From: Chitinimonas prasina
Lineage (GTDB): Bacteria; Pseudomonadota; Gammaproteobacteria; Burkholderiales; Chitinimonadaceae
Length of the DNA stretch: 64,000 nucleotides
Direction: 5' to 3'
NCBI RefSeq assembly: GCF_030160395.1
Contig: NZ_BSOG01000001.1
Location: 834,117-898,116, forward strand
Position numbers and translations under genes: made by a program
Part shown: one piece after another, positions 36,061 through 45,911 of the stretch
Layout: every line of letters begins with the position of its first letter
How positions within the stretch are numbered: the stretch's first letter is position 1
The notes under the pieces: generated by a model
What the model saw: the letters and a program-made list of their open reading frames with translations, nothing else
What the model was told of the DNA's origin: nothing
Databases searched by the model: none

Positions 36061-36161
36061 GGTGGTGTACTCGGTGTTGGGCATAACAAGCCAATAACTC
36101 AAACTTCTGTGAGGTTGGTCGGTGTGGATACAGCCAGGGAGCGCCAGTGAAGCGTCCACCA

Positions 36162-37391
36162 TCAGTGATGAGTATCCATAAAGGCCCCCAATGCTTCTGC
36201 CAAGCCCAGGGGCGCATCCTGTACCTGTACCCGGGGTGTACCGTGCCAGGTGGCGCATCGCTGCAAGGCCGTACCGATATCGCCCAGCAGGCGCTGGCTG
36301 ATACGCAGACCAGGTTCGATGAACAAGGCCTTGACCTCGAACACCCCGTCCTTGCGATGGGCCTTGGCATCTATACGACCCACCAGCCGCCCCCGGCTGA
36401 GCAGGGGCAACACGAAATAGCCGTACTTGCGCTTGGCCGCCGGCGTATAGCACTCGATGCGGTAGTCGAAATCGAACAACTCTGAAGCACGCTTGCGATC
36501 CCATACCACCGGGTCGAACGGCGACAGCAGCGTGGTAACCGTGGATTGCAAGCGCCCGGCAAGGGCATCGTCCAGCAGGTGGGCAAGGCTATGGTGCACA
36601 TAGGCATCGTGCCGGCTGTCCTCCAAGCGCACCGGAATCAGCTCCCCTGCGTCGGCCAGGCCATGCAGGGCCTGCTCGTATTTGCCGCGCTTCAAGCGGT
36701 AGTAATCGGCCACCCAACCGGCTTTGACCACACCCAATGCCTGGCAGCTGCGGCTTACCATGCGCGCCTGTGCCACCTCCGGCGTGGGCAGGTCGCGGGC
36801 GTCGTCCCAATCGGGCAGCACCCGTTCGGCCAGGTCGTAGACCCGCTGGAAATTGCGCCGCTCTGCCACCATCAAGCGGCCCGCAGTGAACAACACCTCG
36901 AGATGGCGCTTTTCCGGCTTCCAATCCCACCAGCCCGTACCCTTGCCGCCCCCCTTGCGTTCGAAATCAGCCGAGCGCACCGGCCCCTGTGCCGCAATAT
37001 GCGCCAGCAAGGCTTCAATCTCGGCCTTGTGGGTCTCCATCCAGCGCACCGAGAATTTCCAGCCCATGCCGGCCGGATCCAGCATGCGGTGGCGCAGCAG
37101 ACCGTAATCCTCGGTCGGCACGAAGCAGGCTTCATGCGCCCAGTATTCGTACAGTCGGCCTTCGGCCAGCAGTTGCTCCAGCCAGGCCGGATCGTACTGC
37201 CCCAGCCGGCTGAACAGCACCAGATAGGGGCTGCGGGCCACCACATTGATGGTATCAATCTGCAGCAACGCCATGCGCTGGATGGCCGCCAGCACATCCG
37301 CCTTGCTGGCCTTGCGCCGATTGGGCGTTAGCAGGCCCTGTGCTGCCAGATGCAGGTTGCGGGCAGCCGTGAGGGAAAGATTCAGGCTCAT
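36162..37391 (-). CDS. YcaQ-type winged-helix DNA glycosylase
   Basis: 409 residues of the HTH_42/AlkZ superfamily. The N-terminal helix-turn-helix block has ALLQIDTINVVARSPYLVLF, including the QxD/T stretch used for catalysis in AlkZ/YcaQ-type glycosylases. C-terminal segments LLSPFDPVVWDRKRASELFDF and KYGYFVLPLL are also typical. E. coli YcaQ unhooks interstrand crosslinks and removes bulky alkyl adducts, so DNA-alkylation repair is likely. The start at 37391 (MSLNLS) is chosen over an upstream open frame. Not part of a visible operon. Confidence 0.88.
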   Translation of the reverse strand: MSLNLSLTAARNLHLAAQGLLTPNRRKASKADVLAAIQRMALLQIDTINVVARSPYLVLFSRLGQYDPAWLEQLLAEGRLYEYWAHEACFVPTEDYGLLRHRMLDPAGMGWKFSVRWMETHKAEIEALLAHIAAQGPVRSADFERKGGGKGTGWWDWKPEKRHLEVLFTAGRLMVAERRNFQRVYDLAERVLPDWDDARDLPTPEVAQARMVSRSCQALGVVKAGWVADYYRLKRGKYEQALHGLADAGELIPVRLEDSRHDAYVHHSLAHLLDDALAGRLQSTVTTLLSPFDPVVWDRKRASELFDFDYRIECYTPAAKRKYGYFVLPLLSRGRLVGRIDAKAHRKDGVFEVKALFIEPGLRISQRLLGDIGTALQRCATWHGTPRVQVQDAPLGLAEALGAFMDTHH

Positions 37392-37520
37392 GAATTTCTG
37401 AGGAGCAGGTAGATGACCAGCCCGCAATATGCTGGAGTACCCAGCTGTTGCCAAGCAGCTCGCATCCGTTCGCCCAGCCTGAACTTGCATCACATCCCTG
37501 GCGCAGGTGGGCGCAGCCAT

Positions 37521-37548
37521 AGAAAAGGGCGGACCTTGGTCCGCCCTT
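37521..37548 (-). terminator. Rho-independent terminator of the lipoprotein pair
   Basis: On the minus strand an 11-bp stem (AAGGGCGGACC / GGTCCGCCCTT) is followed by TTCT, about 50 bases after the stop at 37600. A stable hairpin with a short T-run; it ends the two-lipoprotein transcription unit. Confidence 0.8.
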
Positions 37549-37599
37549 GCTGGCCAGCCAAAGACCGCCCCTATCATTCAAACGGGCCGGTCGAATGCC

Positions 37600-38547
37600 T
37601 TACAGCGCCAAACAGTTGCTACCTTTGGCACAAGCAGCAAAGTAAGGCTTGCCGGTCTTGCAACTGACCTTGTAGGTCTCGCCCGATGCATCGCTGCTGA
37701 CCACCCAGGCTCCACTACCTTCGCAACCAGCCGCCTTGGCCATCTGCTCCACTTCGTACGACGCGGGCCCCTGGCGCAACTTGGACTCCTCCAGCTTGGC
37801 CAAGTTGGCCAGTTGCGGTTCAGAAGCGGCCTCTGCTTCCACTGGCTTAGCAAGTACAGCAGCAGGTGCCTGAGCTGCTACGGCAGCAGGAGCAACCGGC
37901 TGCTGGGTCTCGGCGGCCAGCGGGCTGACCTGCACAGCGGCGGCGACAGGCATTGCCGCACCATCACGCAGCGCTGCTGCCGCGGCCAGCTGCGCACGGA
38001 ACTTCTGCAGTGCATCAGCCGAGGCACGGCGGGCGGCCAGCGGAAAATCGCGCTTGAACTCGCTGAACTCGGCGTGGCCGTTGCCGGTCACACTGCCTTC
38101 CCACACCGCTTGACCACGGATATCGGCCACTTTGGACGAAATGGTGACCGAGAAGTCCGTAGGAGGCCAAGTGAAGGCGCTGTTCGAAGAGGAGGTCGTC
38201 TGCAGCGTAGGCACCAGTACGTAATCCACACCCGCCAACTTGTTCGCCTCTTCAACGGAAGCTGCTACCTGCACCTTGGGGAACACGTCGGACAATGCTT
38301 TGTAGATAGGTACTTCCAGATCGCGGTAGGGGAAGTAACGGACCTTGTCGCCGCCGCCGCCTGGCGTGGTGACTTCCAAGGTACGCTGTGCAGGGGTAAT
38401 TACATAAGCGATCTGCTTGTTGATCTTGCTGACCGCAGGGAGGGTAGTAGCGTCGTTGGGCACCAGGACGATAGGGTGGGCGCAGGCACCCAGCAACAGG
38501 CCCAGGCCCGCGATCAACAACGACTTGGTACGGGTAAACAAGGTCAT
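37600..38547 (-). CDS. Predicted lipoprotein with four-Cys C-terminal domain
   Basis: I do not recognise the full protein (315 residues). A lipoprotein signal (lipobox LLLGAC) gives a membrane-anchored periplasmic or outer-membrane product. Residues about 25-185 form a compact domain (VDYVLVPTLQTT and others), and an Ala/Pro/Val linker covers 210-260. A C-terminal domain of 50 residues starts SYEVEQMAKAAGCEGSGAW and holds four Cys. The same C-terminal domain closes the exported protein at 41572-41961. GGAGAG precedes the ATG. It forms an operon with the lipoprotein at 38561, 13 bases upstream. Confidence 0.75.
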   Translation of the reverse strand: MTLFTRTKSLLIAGLGLLLGACAHPIVLVPNDATTLPAVSKINKQIAYVITPAQRTLEVTTPGGGGDKVRYFPYRDLEVPIYKALSDVFPKVQVAASVEEANKLAGVDYVLVPTLQTTSSSNSAFTWPPTDFSVTISSKVADIRGQAVWEGSVTGNGHAEFSEFKRDFPLAARRASADALQKFRAQLAAAAALRDGAAMPVAAAVQVSPLAAETQQPVAPAAVAAQAPAAVLAKPVEAEAASEPQLANLAKLEESKLRQGPASYEVEQMAKAAGCEGSGAWVVSSDASGETYKVSCKTGKPYFAACAKGSNCLAL

Positions 38548-38560
38548 GCTTGGTCTCTCC

Positions 38561-39100
38561 TTATTTGGTCGCAGCAATAAAATCAGCGTCGTCATACAGG
38601 TTGGCAAACAGGCGCTGCAGCAGCAGCGCATAGTTTTCTATGCCGCGAGGAATGGCCACAGCACCAACAAAGGACGACTCCCACTGTGACTCGGCGGATA
38701 TCTGCTTGCGAAAGGCCTCCTGAGCGTTCTTTTTGACCACAAACTGGACCTTGATCTTGCCATTGCCGGTGGAGAACCCGGAGATATCAATGTCATGTGC
38801 CAACAACTCGCCACTGATCTCGGTCGAAGCGGCAGGCTCCAGCTTCTTTGCCAGCGCCAGATCCTGGCCCAACGCCTGCTCGATGTAGTCACCGTAGTTG
38901 CTACCCACCGACGAACGCATGGATGAACCACGCAGACCTATGCTGTCGAGCTTGGGATCAGCAACCCGGAACTCACCCACTTTAAGCGGCTGCAAGGCGT
39001 TCAATTTTTGCACATTGGCGATCGACGGCTGATAGACCGGAGTTTGGGTAGCGCAGGCAGTCAACAACAGCGCGGCAGCTAGGACAAATAGGCGTTTCAT
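38561..39100 (-). CDS. Predicted lipoprotein of unknown function
   Basis: 179 residues with lipobox LLTAC, hence anchored by lipid. The mature part has a conserved-looking middle (GELLAHDIDISGFSTGNGKI KVQ split across a loop) and a C-terminal helix. The fold order recalls YajG-like and ABC-type transport auxiliary lipoproteins, but I cannot assign it. The start at 39100 (MKRLF) is normal for a signal peptide. It is the first gene of a pair with the lipoprotein at 37600, divergent from ygiQ. Confidence 0.65.
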   Translation of the reverse strand: MKRLFVLAAALLLTACATQTPVYQPSIANVQKLNALQPLKVGEFRVADPKLDSIGLRGSSMRSSVGSNYGDYIEQALGQDLALAKKLEPAASTEISGELLAHDIDISGFSTGNGKIKVQFVVKKNAQEAFRKQISAESQWESSFVGAVAIPRGIENYALLLQRLFANLYDDADFIAATK

Positions 39101-39373
39101 AGGAAAAATCACTCTCTGACTTTGACGTTATGTCATTGGTTTATTTGGCGTTTAAGATAAAAACCCGGCCCCACGACTGGATCGGGGCGCGATACTACAC
39201 TTGAAGCTGTCAAGATGCCCAGCCCACTGGTCGCGTCTGTTGCAAAGTCGAATCGCGTTGATGTGGACCACATACACCGAAACATCCCTATCTCGATGAA
39301 AAAAAAGAAGTTTTTCAAAAAAATGCGCAAATCTGCGACAATGGTCGATTGACCTAGCTCGGCACTACGCATA

Positions 39374-41575
39374 ATGACCGTTACCGCAACACCCACTCCG
39401 CTCCATCAATACCCCAGCTACTGGGGCACGCAGGGACGCATTGCGCCCTTCCTGCCCATGAGCCGGGCCGAGATGGATGAATTGGGCTGGGACGAATGCG
39501 ACATCATCCTGGTATCAGGCGATTGCTATATTGACCATCCGAGTTTCGGCATGGCGCTGATAGGCCGGCTGCTGGAGCAGCAGGGCTTCCGGGTAGGGGT
39601 GATCGCCCAGCCGGACTGGCACTCGGCCGATGCCTTCAAGGCGCTGGGCAAGCCAAGGCTGTTCTTTGGCGTCACTGCCGGCAATATGGACTCGATGATC
39701 AATCGCTACACGGCGGACAAGAAGCCGCGCTCGGACGACGCCTACACGCCGCACGGCGCACCCGACAAACGCCCGGATCGAGCCGTCACCATCTATTCAC
39801 AGCGCTGTCGCGAGGCCTATCCCGGCGTGCAGATCATGATAGGCGGTATCGAGGCCAGCCTGCGCCGCATTGCCCAGTATGACTACTGGAGCGACAAGGT
39901 ACGACAGTCCGCCCTGGTCTACGCCAAGGCCGACATCCTCCTCTACGGCAACGCCGAACGGGCCTTGGTCGAGATCGCCCAGCGCGCAGGCCGAGGCGAA
40001 AAGCTGCGCGACATGCGCGATATACGCGGCACCGCCTTCATGGCGCCACTGGGCTGGAAGCCCGATGCCAGCTGGCGCGAGGAAGATTCCAGCACGGTAG
40101 ATACCCCTGGCCGGGTGGACGCCCACGTCGACCCCTATGCCATGGAGCCCGAACAGCCCAAGCAGATTGCCGGCGAAGTGCTGCCCGAGGGCACCCAGGC
40201 CATACGCATAGTCAGCAAATCCGAGCGGGTTCGTGCCAAGCTGGAGGCCCGCCTCAAGACCGTGGTGCGCATACCGGCCTACGAGGCAGTGGCCCACGAC
40301 CCAGTACTCTACGCCCACGCCAGCCGGGTGCTGCACCTGGAATCCAACCCCGGCAACGCCCGTGCGCTGGTGCAGCAGCATGGTGAACGCGAGGTCTGGA
40401 TCAATCCGCCTCCCATCCCCCTCACCACCCCGGAGATGGATCATGTCTACGGCCTCTACTATGCGCGCAACCCGCATCCGGCCTATGGCAACGCCCATAT
40501 CCCTGCGTGGGAAATGATACGGTTCTCGGTCAACATCATGCGCGGCTGCTTCGGCGGCTGCACCTTCTGTTCGATTACCGAGCACGAGGGCCGCATCATC
40601 CAGAGCCGCTCGGAAGAATCCATCCTGGCCGAGATCGAGGAAATTCGAGACAAGACCCGCGGCTTCAAGGGCCATATCACCGACATTGGTGGCCCTACCG
40701 CCAATATGTACCGGCTGGCCTGCAAGGACACCAAGATAGAATCAGCCTGCCGCCGCCTCAGTTGCGTCTACCCGGGCATCTGCGAGAACCTCAATACCGA
40801 TCACGCGCCGCTGATACAGCTCTACCGCAAGGCACGCGCCATACCGGGTGTGAAGAAGATCACCATAGGCTCTGGCCTGCGCTACGACATTGCCGTGCGC
40901 TCGCCCGAGTACATCAAGGAGCTGGTCACCCACCACGTCAGCGGCTATCTCAAGATCGCGCCCGAGCATACCGAGGAAGGTGCGCTGAGCAAGATGATGA
41001 AGCCGGGGGTGGATGCCTTCGAGCGCTTCCGCGAGCTGTTTGACCGCTTCAGCAAGCAGGCGGGCAAGGAACAGTACCTGATTCCCTACTTTATCGCCGC
41101 CCACCCGGGCACCAGCGATGAGGACATGTTGAACCTGGCGCTATGGCTGAAGAAGAACAACTTCCGCCCAGACCAGGTGCAGGCCTTTACCCCCACACCG
41201 ATGGCCCTGGCCACCACCATGTGGCATACCCGCCGCAATCCGCTGAAGAAGCTGAGCCGCAGCTCGGAAAAGGTCGATATCGTCCGCGATGCCTACCGCC
41301 GTAAGCTGCACAAGGCCTTTTTGCGCTACCACGATCCCAAGCACTGGCCCATTCTGCGCGAAGCCCTGAGCAATATGGGACGGGCTGACCTGATAGGCAA
41401 TGGCAGCCAGCATCTGGTGCCCCATCCCACGGCCGAGGAGCGCCAGTTGCAGGCGCCTCGCGGCAATGCCCGTGGTGGTGGTGGCCCTGGCACGGTGGGC
41501 CGTATTGCACCGCCACGGCAACCCAACCTGCGTGGCGGCAAGGGCAAAGCGCCCAGTAAATCGCGTGGTCGTTAG
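39374..41575 (+). CDS. ygiQ: YgiQ family radical SAM protein
   Basis: 733 residues. An N-terminal UPF0313/YgiQ domain ([20 protein letters not shown], the B12-binding-like [13 protein letters not shown]) precedes a radical SAM core. The iron-sulfur motif CxxxCxxC is in [17 protein letters not shown], then the C-terminal extension ([11 protein letters not shown]) rich in Gly, Arg and Lys at the end. The family is widespread but its reaction is unknown to me. The stop overlaps the stop of the small exported protein on the other strand. Confidence 0.94.
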   Translation: MTVTATPTPLHQYPSYWGTQGRIAPFLPMSRAEMDELGWDECDIILVSGDCYIDHPSFGMALIGRLLEQQGFRVGVIAQPDWHSADAFKALGKPRLFFGVTAGNMDSMINRYTADKKPRSDDAYTPHGAPDKRPDRAVTIYSQRCREAYPGVQIMIGGIEASLRRIAQYDYWSDKVRQSALVYAKADILLYGNAERALVEIAQRAGRGEKLRDMRDIRGTAFMAPLGWKPDASWREEDSSTVDTPGRVDAHVDPYAMEPEQPKQIAGEVLPEGTQAIRIVSKSERVRAKLEARLKTVVRIPAYEAVAHDPVLYAHASRVLHLESNPGNARALVQQHGEREVWINPPPIPLTTPEMDHVYGLYYARNPHPAYGNAHIPAWEMIRFSVNIMRGCFGGCTFCSITEHEGRIIQSRSEESILAEIEEIRDKTRGFKGHITDIGGPTANMYRLACKDTKIESACRRLSCVYPGICENLNTDHAPLIQLYRKARAIPGVKKITIGSGLRYDIAVRSPEYIKELVTHHVSGYLKIAPEHTEEGALSKMMKPGVDAFERFRELFDRFSKQAGKEQYLIPYFIAAHPGTSDEDMLNLALWLKKNNFRPDQVQAFTPTPMALATTMWHTRRNPLKKLSRSSEKVDIVRDAYRRKLHKAFLRYHDPKHWPILREALSNMGRADLIGNGSQHLVPHPTAEERQLQAPRGNARGGGGPGTVGRIAPPRQPNLRGGKGKAPSKSRGR

Positions 41576-41961
41576 TCCACCAGGCACTGACCGGAAGCCG
41601 TACAAGTAGCCTGCAGCACGGTGCCGGTCTCGCACTGGATACGATAGTACTGTTCGCTGCTGTCGCCCCCCGTCAGCCAGGCGCCGCTGCCCTTGCAACC
41701 TTGGGTACGTGCCAGCTCTTCCACTTCGTAGGACCAAGTACCCAGCTTGGGGGCTGGTGCGGGCAGCGTGGCAGCCAGCTTGGTGCCAGGCAGGTATACC
41801 GCCTCAGCGCGGAGCGTGGGCGGGGTCAGGGGCATGACTACCACGCCAGCCTCGGGCGTCGGTGCAGGTGCAGGTGCTGCAGGTGCCGCTTCCACCGCCA
41901 GCGACAACAGCATCCAGCCTGCCATCACCATGGCGCGACGCTTGTTTCCAGTATTCAACAT
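41572..41961 (-). CDS. Small exported protein with four-Cys C-terminal domain
   Basis: 129 residues. A signal peptide (1-25, ending EAA) is followed by a Pro/Ala-rich stretch. The C-terminal domain starts [19 protein letters not shown] and carries four Cys. This domain is plainly homologous to the end of the lipoprotein at 37600 (same GC.GSGAW core, same later C.TG and CL positions). I cannot name a function. The start at 41961 is given by the signal peptide. It is convergent with ygiQ. Confidence 0.72.
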   Translation of the reverse strand: MLNTGNKRRAMVMAGWMLLSLAVEAAPAAPAPAPTPEAGVVVMPLTPPTLRAEAVYLPGTKLAATLPAPAPKLGTWSYEVEELARTQGCKGSGAWLTGGDSSEQYYRIQCETGTVLQATCTASGQCLVD

Positions 41962-42304
41962 GATGTCATCCTTCTGTGTACGGCCCCCTGCCTTACAGGG
42001 CATGCCGTATGAATGTGGCTGGCAGCAGACTGCTGCCGAAAACCGGATAATATCATGCCAATATCATTATTCCATAGGCATATACAACATAAGCATCTGA
42101 TTGAATTAGATTCTTCCATAGCAATCTGATGTCTACGGTGCAGGCGGCCAGCGCGCCCATACCCGCCATGCAGCAGCAAACCTGCCTACTGCATCGGCCT
42201 AGGGCCTAGCGGCCTGGAAGTACAAAATATCTGGGCCAGCTTTGCGACATTGGCACCCACTAGGGCTAAACTCGCGCCTTTCTCAAATCGACTGCATACC
42301 TGCC
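41962..42304. other. AT-rich intergenic stretch between the small exported protein and yaeQ
   Basis: 343 bases, with a clearly AT-rich core at about 42040-42125 in otherwise GC-rich DNA, including a repeated AATATCAT and two ATCTGAT motifs. It separates divergently transcribed genes and so should hold both promoters. No gene was seen. Confidence 0.55.
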
Positions 42305-42853
42305 ATGGCACTCAAGGCCACCATACACAAAGCCGACATCTCCATCAGCGACATGGATCGCGGCTACTACGCCAACCACAGCCTGACCCTGGCTCAGCAT
42401 CCATCTGAAACACTGGAGCGACTGATGCTGCGCCTGGCCGTGTTTGTGCTGCACGCGAGCGAAAGGCTGACCTTTACCCGTGATATCGCCAGCGACAATG
42501 ACGAACCCGCGCTCTGGCAGAAAAGCTATGCCGACGAGATCGAACTGTGGATAGACCTGGGCGAGCCGGACGAGCGCAGGCTGCGCCAGTCCTGCGGCCG
42601 TGCCGATCAGGTATGGGTCTACAGCTACGGCGGCCGTGCTGCCGACATTTGGTGGAAAGGCATGGAGGGTAAGCTGGGCCGGCTGGACAATCTCAGCGTG
42701 ATCAGCATCAACCCGGAAACCCTGGCGCAATTGGCCGCCATGAATCAGCGCGGCATGCAGTTGCAGGCAACCCTGCAGGATGGTCAGCTGTGGCTCAGCG
42801 ATGGCACGAATACCGTGCTGGTGGAAGGCGAGAAGTTGAAGCAGGTTGCTTGA
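42305..42853 (+). CDS. yaeQ: YaeQ family protein
   Basis: 182 residues with the family start MALKATIHKADISISDMDRG and the conserved GEPDERRLRQSCGRA and QVWVYSYGG segments. YaeQ has a PD-(D/E)xK nuclease-like fold in structures; its cellular role is unclear. The start at 42305 matches other members; the frame is open further upstream. Confidence 0.93.
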   Translation: MALKATIHKADISISDMDRGYYANHSLTLAQHPSETLERLMLRLAVFVLHASERLTFTRDIASDNDEPALWQKSYADEIELWIDLGEPDERRLRQSCGRADQVWVYSYGGRAADIWWKGMEGKLGRLDNLSVISINPETLAQLAAMNQRGMQLQATLQDGQLWLSDGTNTVLVEGEKLKQVA

Positions 42854-42874
42854 TAGGCCCACTAGGGGCCTATC
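42852..42874. terminator. Hairpin terminator after yaeQ
   Basis: Perfect 9-bp stem GATAGGCCC / GGGCCTATC with loop ACTAG, overlapping the yaeQ stop and lying between the convergent yaeQ and solute-binding genes. It may end transcription from both sides; T-tracts are weak. Confidence 0.55.
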
Positions 42875-42895
42875 CCTGTTCAAATAGCCGGGTGA

Positions 42896-43693
42896 TCAGC
42901 TCTGTATCTTGAATATGCGCTGCAGCGGCGCGCTGGAGGTCGGGCCGAACCAGCGCTCGAAAATACGGGCGGCTTCGCCGCTGTCTTCCAGCTCGGACAG
43001 GGTGTCGTTGATCACCCCAACCAGCCGCTTCTCTCCCTTGACCACTGCCAGGCCATAGGCCTTGGTGGAGAGTGATACCGGGCTGATCTCATACTGCTGC
43101 TTGCCTGGCATGGCAAACAGCTTGGCGGCCAGGATGGGCTCGTCATAGGTGATGGCATCGATCTTGCCTTGCTGCAGGAAGCGAAAGGCTTCGTCCACAT
43201 CGGTGAAGCTGATGATGGTGGTGCCGGCCAGTTCCTTCTTGGCCAGCTTCTCCGAGGTGGTGTCGCGGATGGCGCCCACCGACAGGGACTTGACGTCGTC
43301 CAGCGTCTGTATCTTGCGCAGCTTGGCCACGAACTTCTGGCCGGTCACAAAATAGCCGTAGCTGAAACTGACCTGTTTTTCCCGCTCGGCCGTCTTGGTG
43401 TAGGCGGTCAGGATGTCGATCTTGTTGGTATTGAGTGCGTTGACACGCTCGTCCGTGTCCAGCTCCAGGATCACCGGCTTGACGCCCAGCTTCTTGGCAA
43501 TGGCGATGGCAAAATCCACGTCGTAACCAGAGAGCGTACCGTTCTTGTTCTTGATGCCAAATGGCGGGTCGATGACCACGCCTACCGTCAGCACGCCCTT
43601 GCTCTTGACCCGGTCAAGCACATCGGCCAATACCGTGGACGTCATCAACAAACCAGATAGGCAGCCTAGCAGCAGGGTGCGGTTCAGGCGCAT
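42896..43693 (-). CDS. Amino-acid ABC transporter substrate-binding protein (family 3)
   Basis: 265 residues with a signal peptide (1-23, ending VLA) and the bacterial solute-binding family 3 pattern (GVLTVGVVIDPPFGIKNKNG, GYDVDFAIAIAKKLG, DILTAYTKTAEREKQVSFS). It should bind a polar amino acid or similar in the periplasm; the ligand is not deducible. AAGGAGT precedes the ATG. No permease or ATPase gene follows, so it is an orphan binding protein here, or it may be a sensor input. Confidence 0.9.
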   Translation of the reverse strand: MRLNRTLLLGCLSGLLMTSTVLADVLDRVKSKGVLTVGVVIDPPFGIKNKNGTLSGYDVDFAIAIAKKLGVKPVILELDTDERVNALNTNKIDILTAYTKTAEREKQVSFSYGYFVTGQKFVAKLRKIQTLDDVKSLSVGAIRDTTSEKLAKKELAGTTIISFTDVDEAFRFLQQGKIDAITYDEPILAAKLFAMPGKQQYEISPVSLSTKAYGLAVVKGEKRLVGVINDTLSELEDSGEAARIFERWFGPTSSAPLQRIFKIQS

Positions 43694-43831
43694 GTAAGCG
43701 TACTCCTTAAGAATTGGCGCAGTGCCCGCCGGCCCGCTTTATCGCGGTAGCGCACGGCGAAGCCGCAGATGATGGATGTCCCCAATGGAGGATCTGTAGC
43801 GGTAGTGTAGTACCCAAACAAGGTAGCCGTC

Positions 43832-44788
43832 TCAGCTTTGCGTGGCTGGCAGCGGTTTAGAGGGGCCTTCGTGCACATTCTGCCGCACCGGAAAGCCATC
43901 ATGCACGCTGCCATCGCCCGCCACGGCCACATAGGGCTGGCCGCAGCGTCGCAACCAATCCAGGCCGCCAGCAGCATCGTGCAGCATGGCTACCGTACTG
44001 ACCGTACCCGCCAGCAGACAGCGCGCTGCTGTCACACTGACCGCCTGCCAGCCCTGCGAGGGATAACCGGTATGCGGGTCCAGAATATGGCAATAGCGGC
44101 GGCCTGCCACATCCATGTAGCGCTCATAATCGCCGCTGCTGGCCAGGCCGCCCTCGCTTAGCAGCACGGTTGCCAAGACTTGCTCAGGCGCACGCGGGTG
44201 TCGCAGGCCGATGCGCCAAGGCCTGCCATCGGCTTGCGGCCCCAACACCCGCAGATCGCCGCCCAGGTTGACCAGCCCCTGGCGCCAGCCCGCCGCCAGA
44301 CAAAGGTCGGCGGCGCTATCGACAGCATATTCCTTGCCGAAGCCACCAAAATCCAGTTCCATGCCGGCCTCTGGCAAGCGCACCCAGCCGGGGCCGCGCT
44401 CCACCCTGTCCCAGCCTATGCGCTGCAATGCCTGGGCCAGCCGCGCCCCGTTGGGCAGCCGGGCGCTACGAAAATCCCACACCTGCCTGAGCACGCCCGA
44501 GGTGATATCGAATCGCCCGCCGCTTTGCAGCCAGGCTGCATGGGCATAGTCCAGCAGGCGCTCGGTCTCCAGATCTATGGCCACCGGCTCGCCACCGGCA
44601 CCGCCGTTGATGCGCGCCACCACGCTGTCGGCACGGTAGCGCGAGTACTTGGCCTCGATGCGGCGGACCTCGGCCATGACCAGCTCGGCCATACGGGCAG
44701 CGGCGGTAGCCTCCCCCACCAGTTGCAGCTCGTTGTCACAAGCCATGGCCCGGAAGATAAAGCGGTGGCAGGCGTTGGCGTCACTCAA
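43832..44788 (-). CDS. apbE: FAD:protein FMN transferase (ApbE family)
   Basis: About 318 residues. ApbE enzymes transfer FMN from FAD to a Thr/Ser of extracytoplasmic proteins. Seen are the N-terminal RFIFRAMACDNELQLVG, the catalytic-site region DFGGFGKEYAVDSAADL, the metal/FAD segment GLVNLGGDLRVLGP and the C-terminal ILDPHTGYPSQGW. There is no signal peptide in the frame. The first codon appears to be TTG at 44788, overlapping the DUF3570 stop by 8 bases; no good ribosome site supports it, so translational coupling is likely. It closes the operon cytochrome c-TlpA-DUF4266-DUF3570-ApbE. Confidence 0.92.
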   Translation of the reverse strand: MSDANACHRFIFRAMACDNELQLVGEATAAARMAELVMAEVRRIEAKYSRYRADSVVARINGGAGGEPVAIDLETERLLDYAHAAWLQSGGRFDITSGVLRQVWDFRSARLPNGARLAQALQRIGWDRVERGPGWVRLPEAGMELDFGGFGKEYAVDSAADLCLAAGWRQGLVNLGGDLRVLGPQADGRPWRIGLRHPRAPEQVLATVLLSEGGLASSGDYERYMDVAGRRYCHILDPHTGYPSQGWQAVSVTAARCLLAGTVSTVAMLHDAAGGLDWLRRCGQPYVAVAGDGSVHDGFPVRQNVHEGPSKPLPATQS

Positions 44789-45911
44789 AGCGATGGCCCA
44801 AGCCCAGCGATAGCCAGTTGGCCTTGAACGGCATCATTGCGGTGCTGCCCTGCCCGCCGGCATGCCAGCTGGCACGCTGCTGGTAGTGCTCGGCCTGCAG
44901 TGCCACGGTGGTCTGCGCGCTGTAGTGCCAACTGGCCTTGAGGCCCACCGTGACGGCCCCCAGCGCGCCTAGCCGGCTGTCGGCCGAATACAGCGTATTG
45001 AAGCGGGCAGGCGGAAAACGATCGCTGTAGAAGCGGGCAGCGCCCTGGCTGTGGTAACGCAGGCTGGGCTGCAACAGCCAGCGCTCGCCCACCGGCTGGT
45101 ACCAGCTGGTCTCCAGGCTATGCGCCCTGACACCCCAACTGTCGCGATAGTAGCGATAGTCCAGATGCACGGCAGCCTGCAGAGCAGGCAGGTAATGCCG
45201 GTAGCGGGTCAGCCAGGCCAGCTGGTGGCGGCTATCGGGCCGTCGGTCCAGCGCCTTGTAGGAGTCCGAAAAATACCCATGGCCACGGCTGTAGGTGAGA
45301 TTGCTTTGCACGATGGCCACCGGCGACAGCACCTGAGTCAGCCCCAGCATTGCCTCCTTGCCATGACGCCGCTGCTGTATCAGCGGCCGGTCGGTGGCAC
45401 TGATATGGTCGCTGCTGCTACCCAGCCCTGCCACCAGGGTGGTGTTCTGGTCCTCGCTCAGCCACTGCACATCCAAGCCGGCTCCGCGTGAGCGGTAGTC
45501 GTCTTCATCCGAATAGGCCAGGCCCAAGCCCAGCACCACCCTGTCGAAATAGTGGCTGAGCTTGGCATCGGCAGCGCGCCGACGGTCGGCTATGCCCTTG
45601 CCGGAGGCACCACTGAGCGCATTGTGGAACTCCGGGGAAGCACCCGACATGGTCTCCACCGTGGCCGCCATCTCCAGGCCAAAACGCTCGCCCAGCGCAG
45701 TACGCAGGTGCAGCTGCGGGGCATGCACCTGCATGCGATCACGCTGGGCATCGTAATCCTGATAGCTGAGGTAGCTCACCGTCACGCTAGTACCATCGGG
45801 TGGTGCCACCGCTTGTGCCGTGGCCGGCATCAGGGCCATGGCAGCGGCCGCCAACAGGCCTAATGGATGGCTGTTGGCGTGGTCTGCCTGTGGGCTGGGC
45901 GTCAGTTGCAT
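44781..45911 (-). CDS. DUF3570 outer-membrane beta-barrel protein
   Basis: 376 residues: a signal peptide (ending TAQA near 34) followed by a barrel of alternating strands with many Tyr and Trp and a terminal Phe-Glu. It matches the DUF3570 family, which I know to occur with DUF4266 lipoproteins, thioredoxins and ApbE as here. Two SGAS tetrapeptides at residues 89-92 (ETMSGASP) and 100-103 (NALSGASG) resemble ApbE flavinylation motifs (Dxx[ST]GA[ST]). The ATG at 45911 has GGGAGG 6 bases before it and lies inside the DUF4266 stop region. Function beyond barrel formation is unknown. Confidence 0.87.
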   Translation of the reverse strand: MQLTPSPQADHANSHPLGLLAAAAMALMPATAQAVAPPDGTSVTVSYLSYQDYDAQRDRMQVHAPQLHLRTALGERFGLEMAATVETMSGASPEFHNALSGASGKGIADRRRAADAKLSHYFDRVVLGLGLAYSDEDDYRSRGAGLDVQWLSEDQNTTLVAGLGSSSDHISATDRPLIQQRRHGKEAMLGLTQVLSPVAIVQSNLTYSRGHGYFSDSYKALDRRPDSRHQLAWLTRYRHYLPALQAAVHLDYRYYRDSWGVRAHSLETSWYQPVGERWLLQPSLRYHSQGAARFYSDRFPPARFNTLYSADSRLGALGAVTVGLKASWHYSAQTTVALQAEHYQQRASWHAGGQGSTAMMPFKANWLSLGLGHRFE

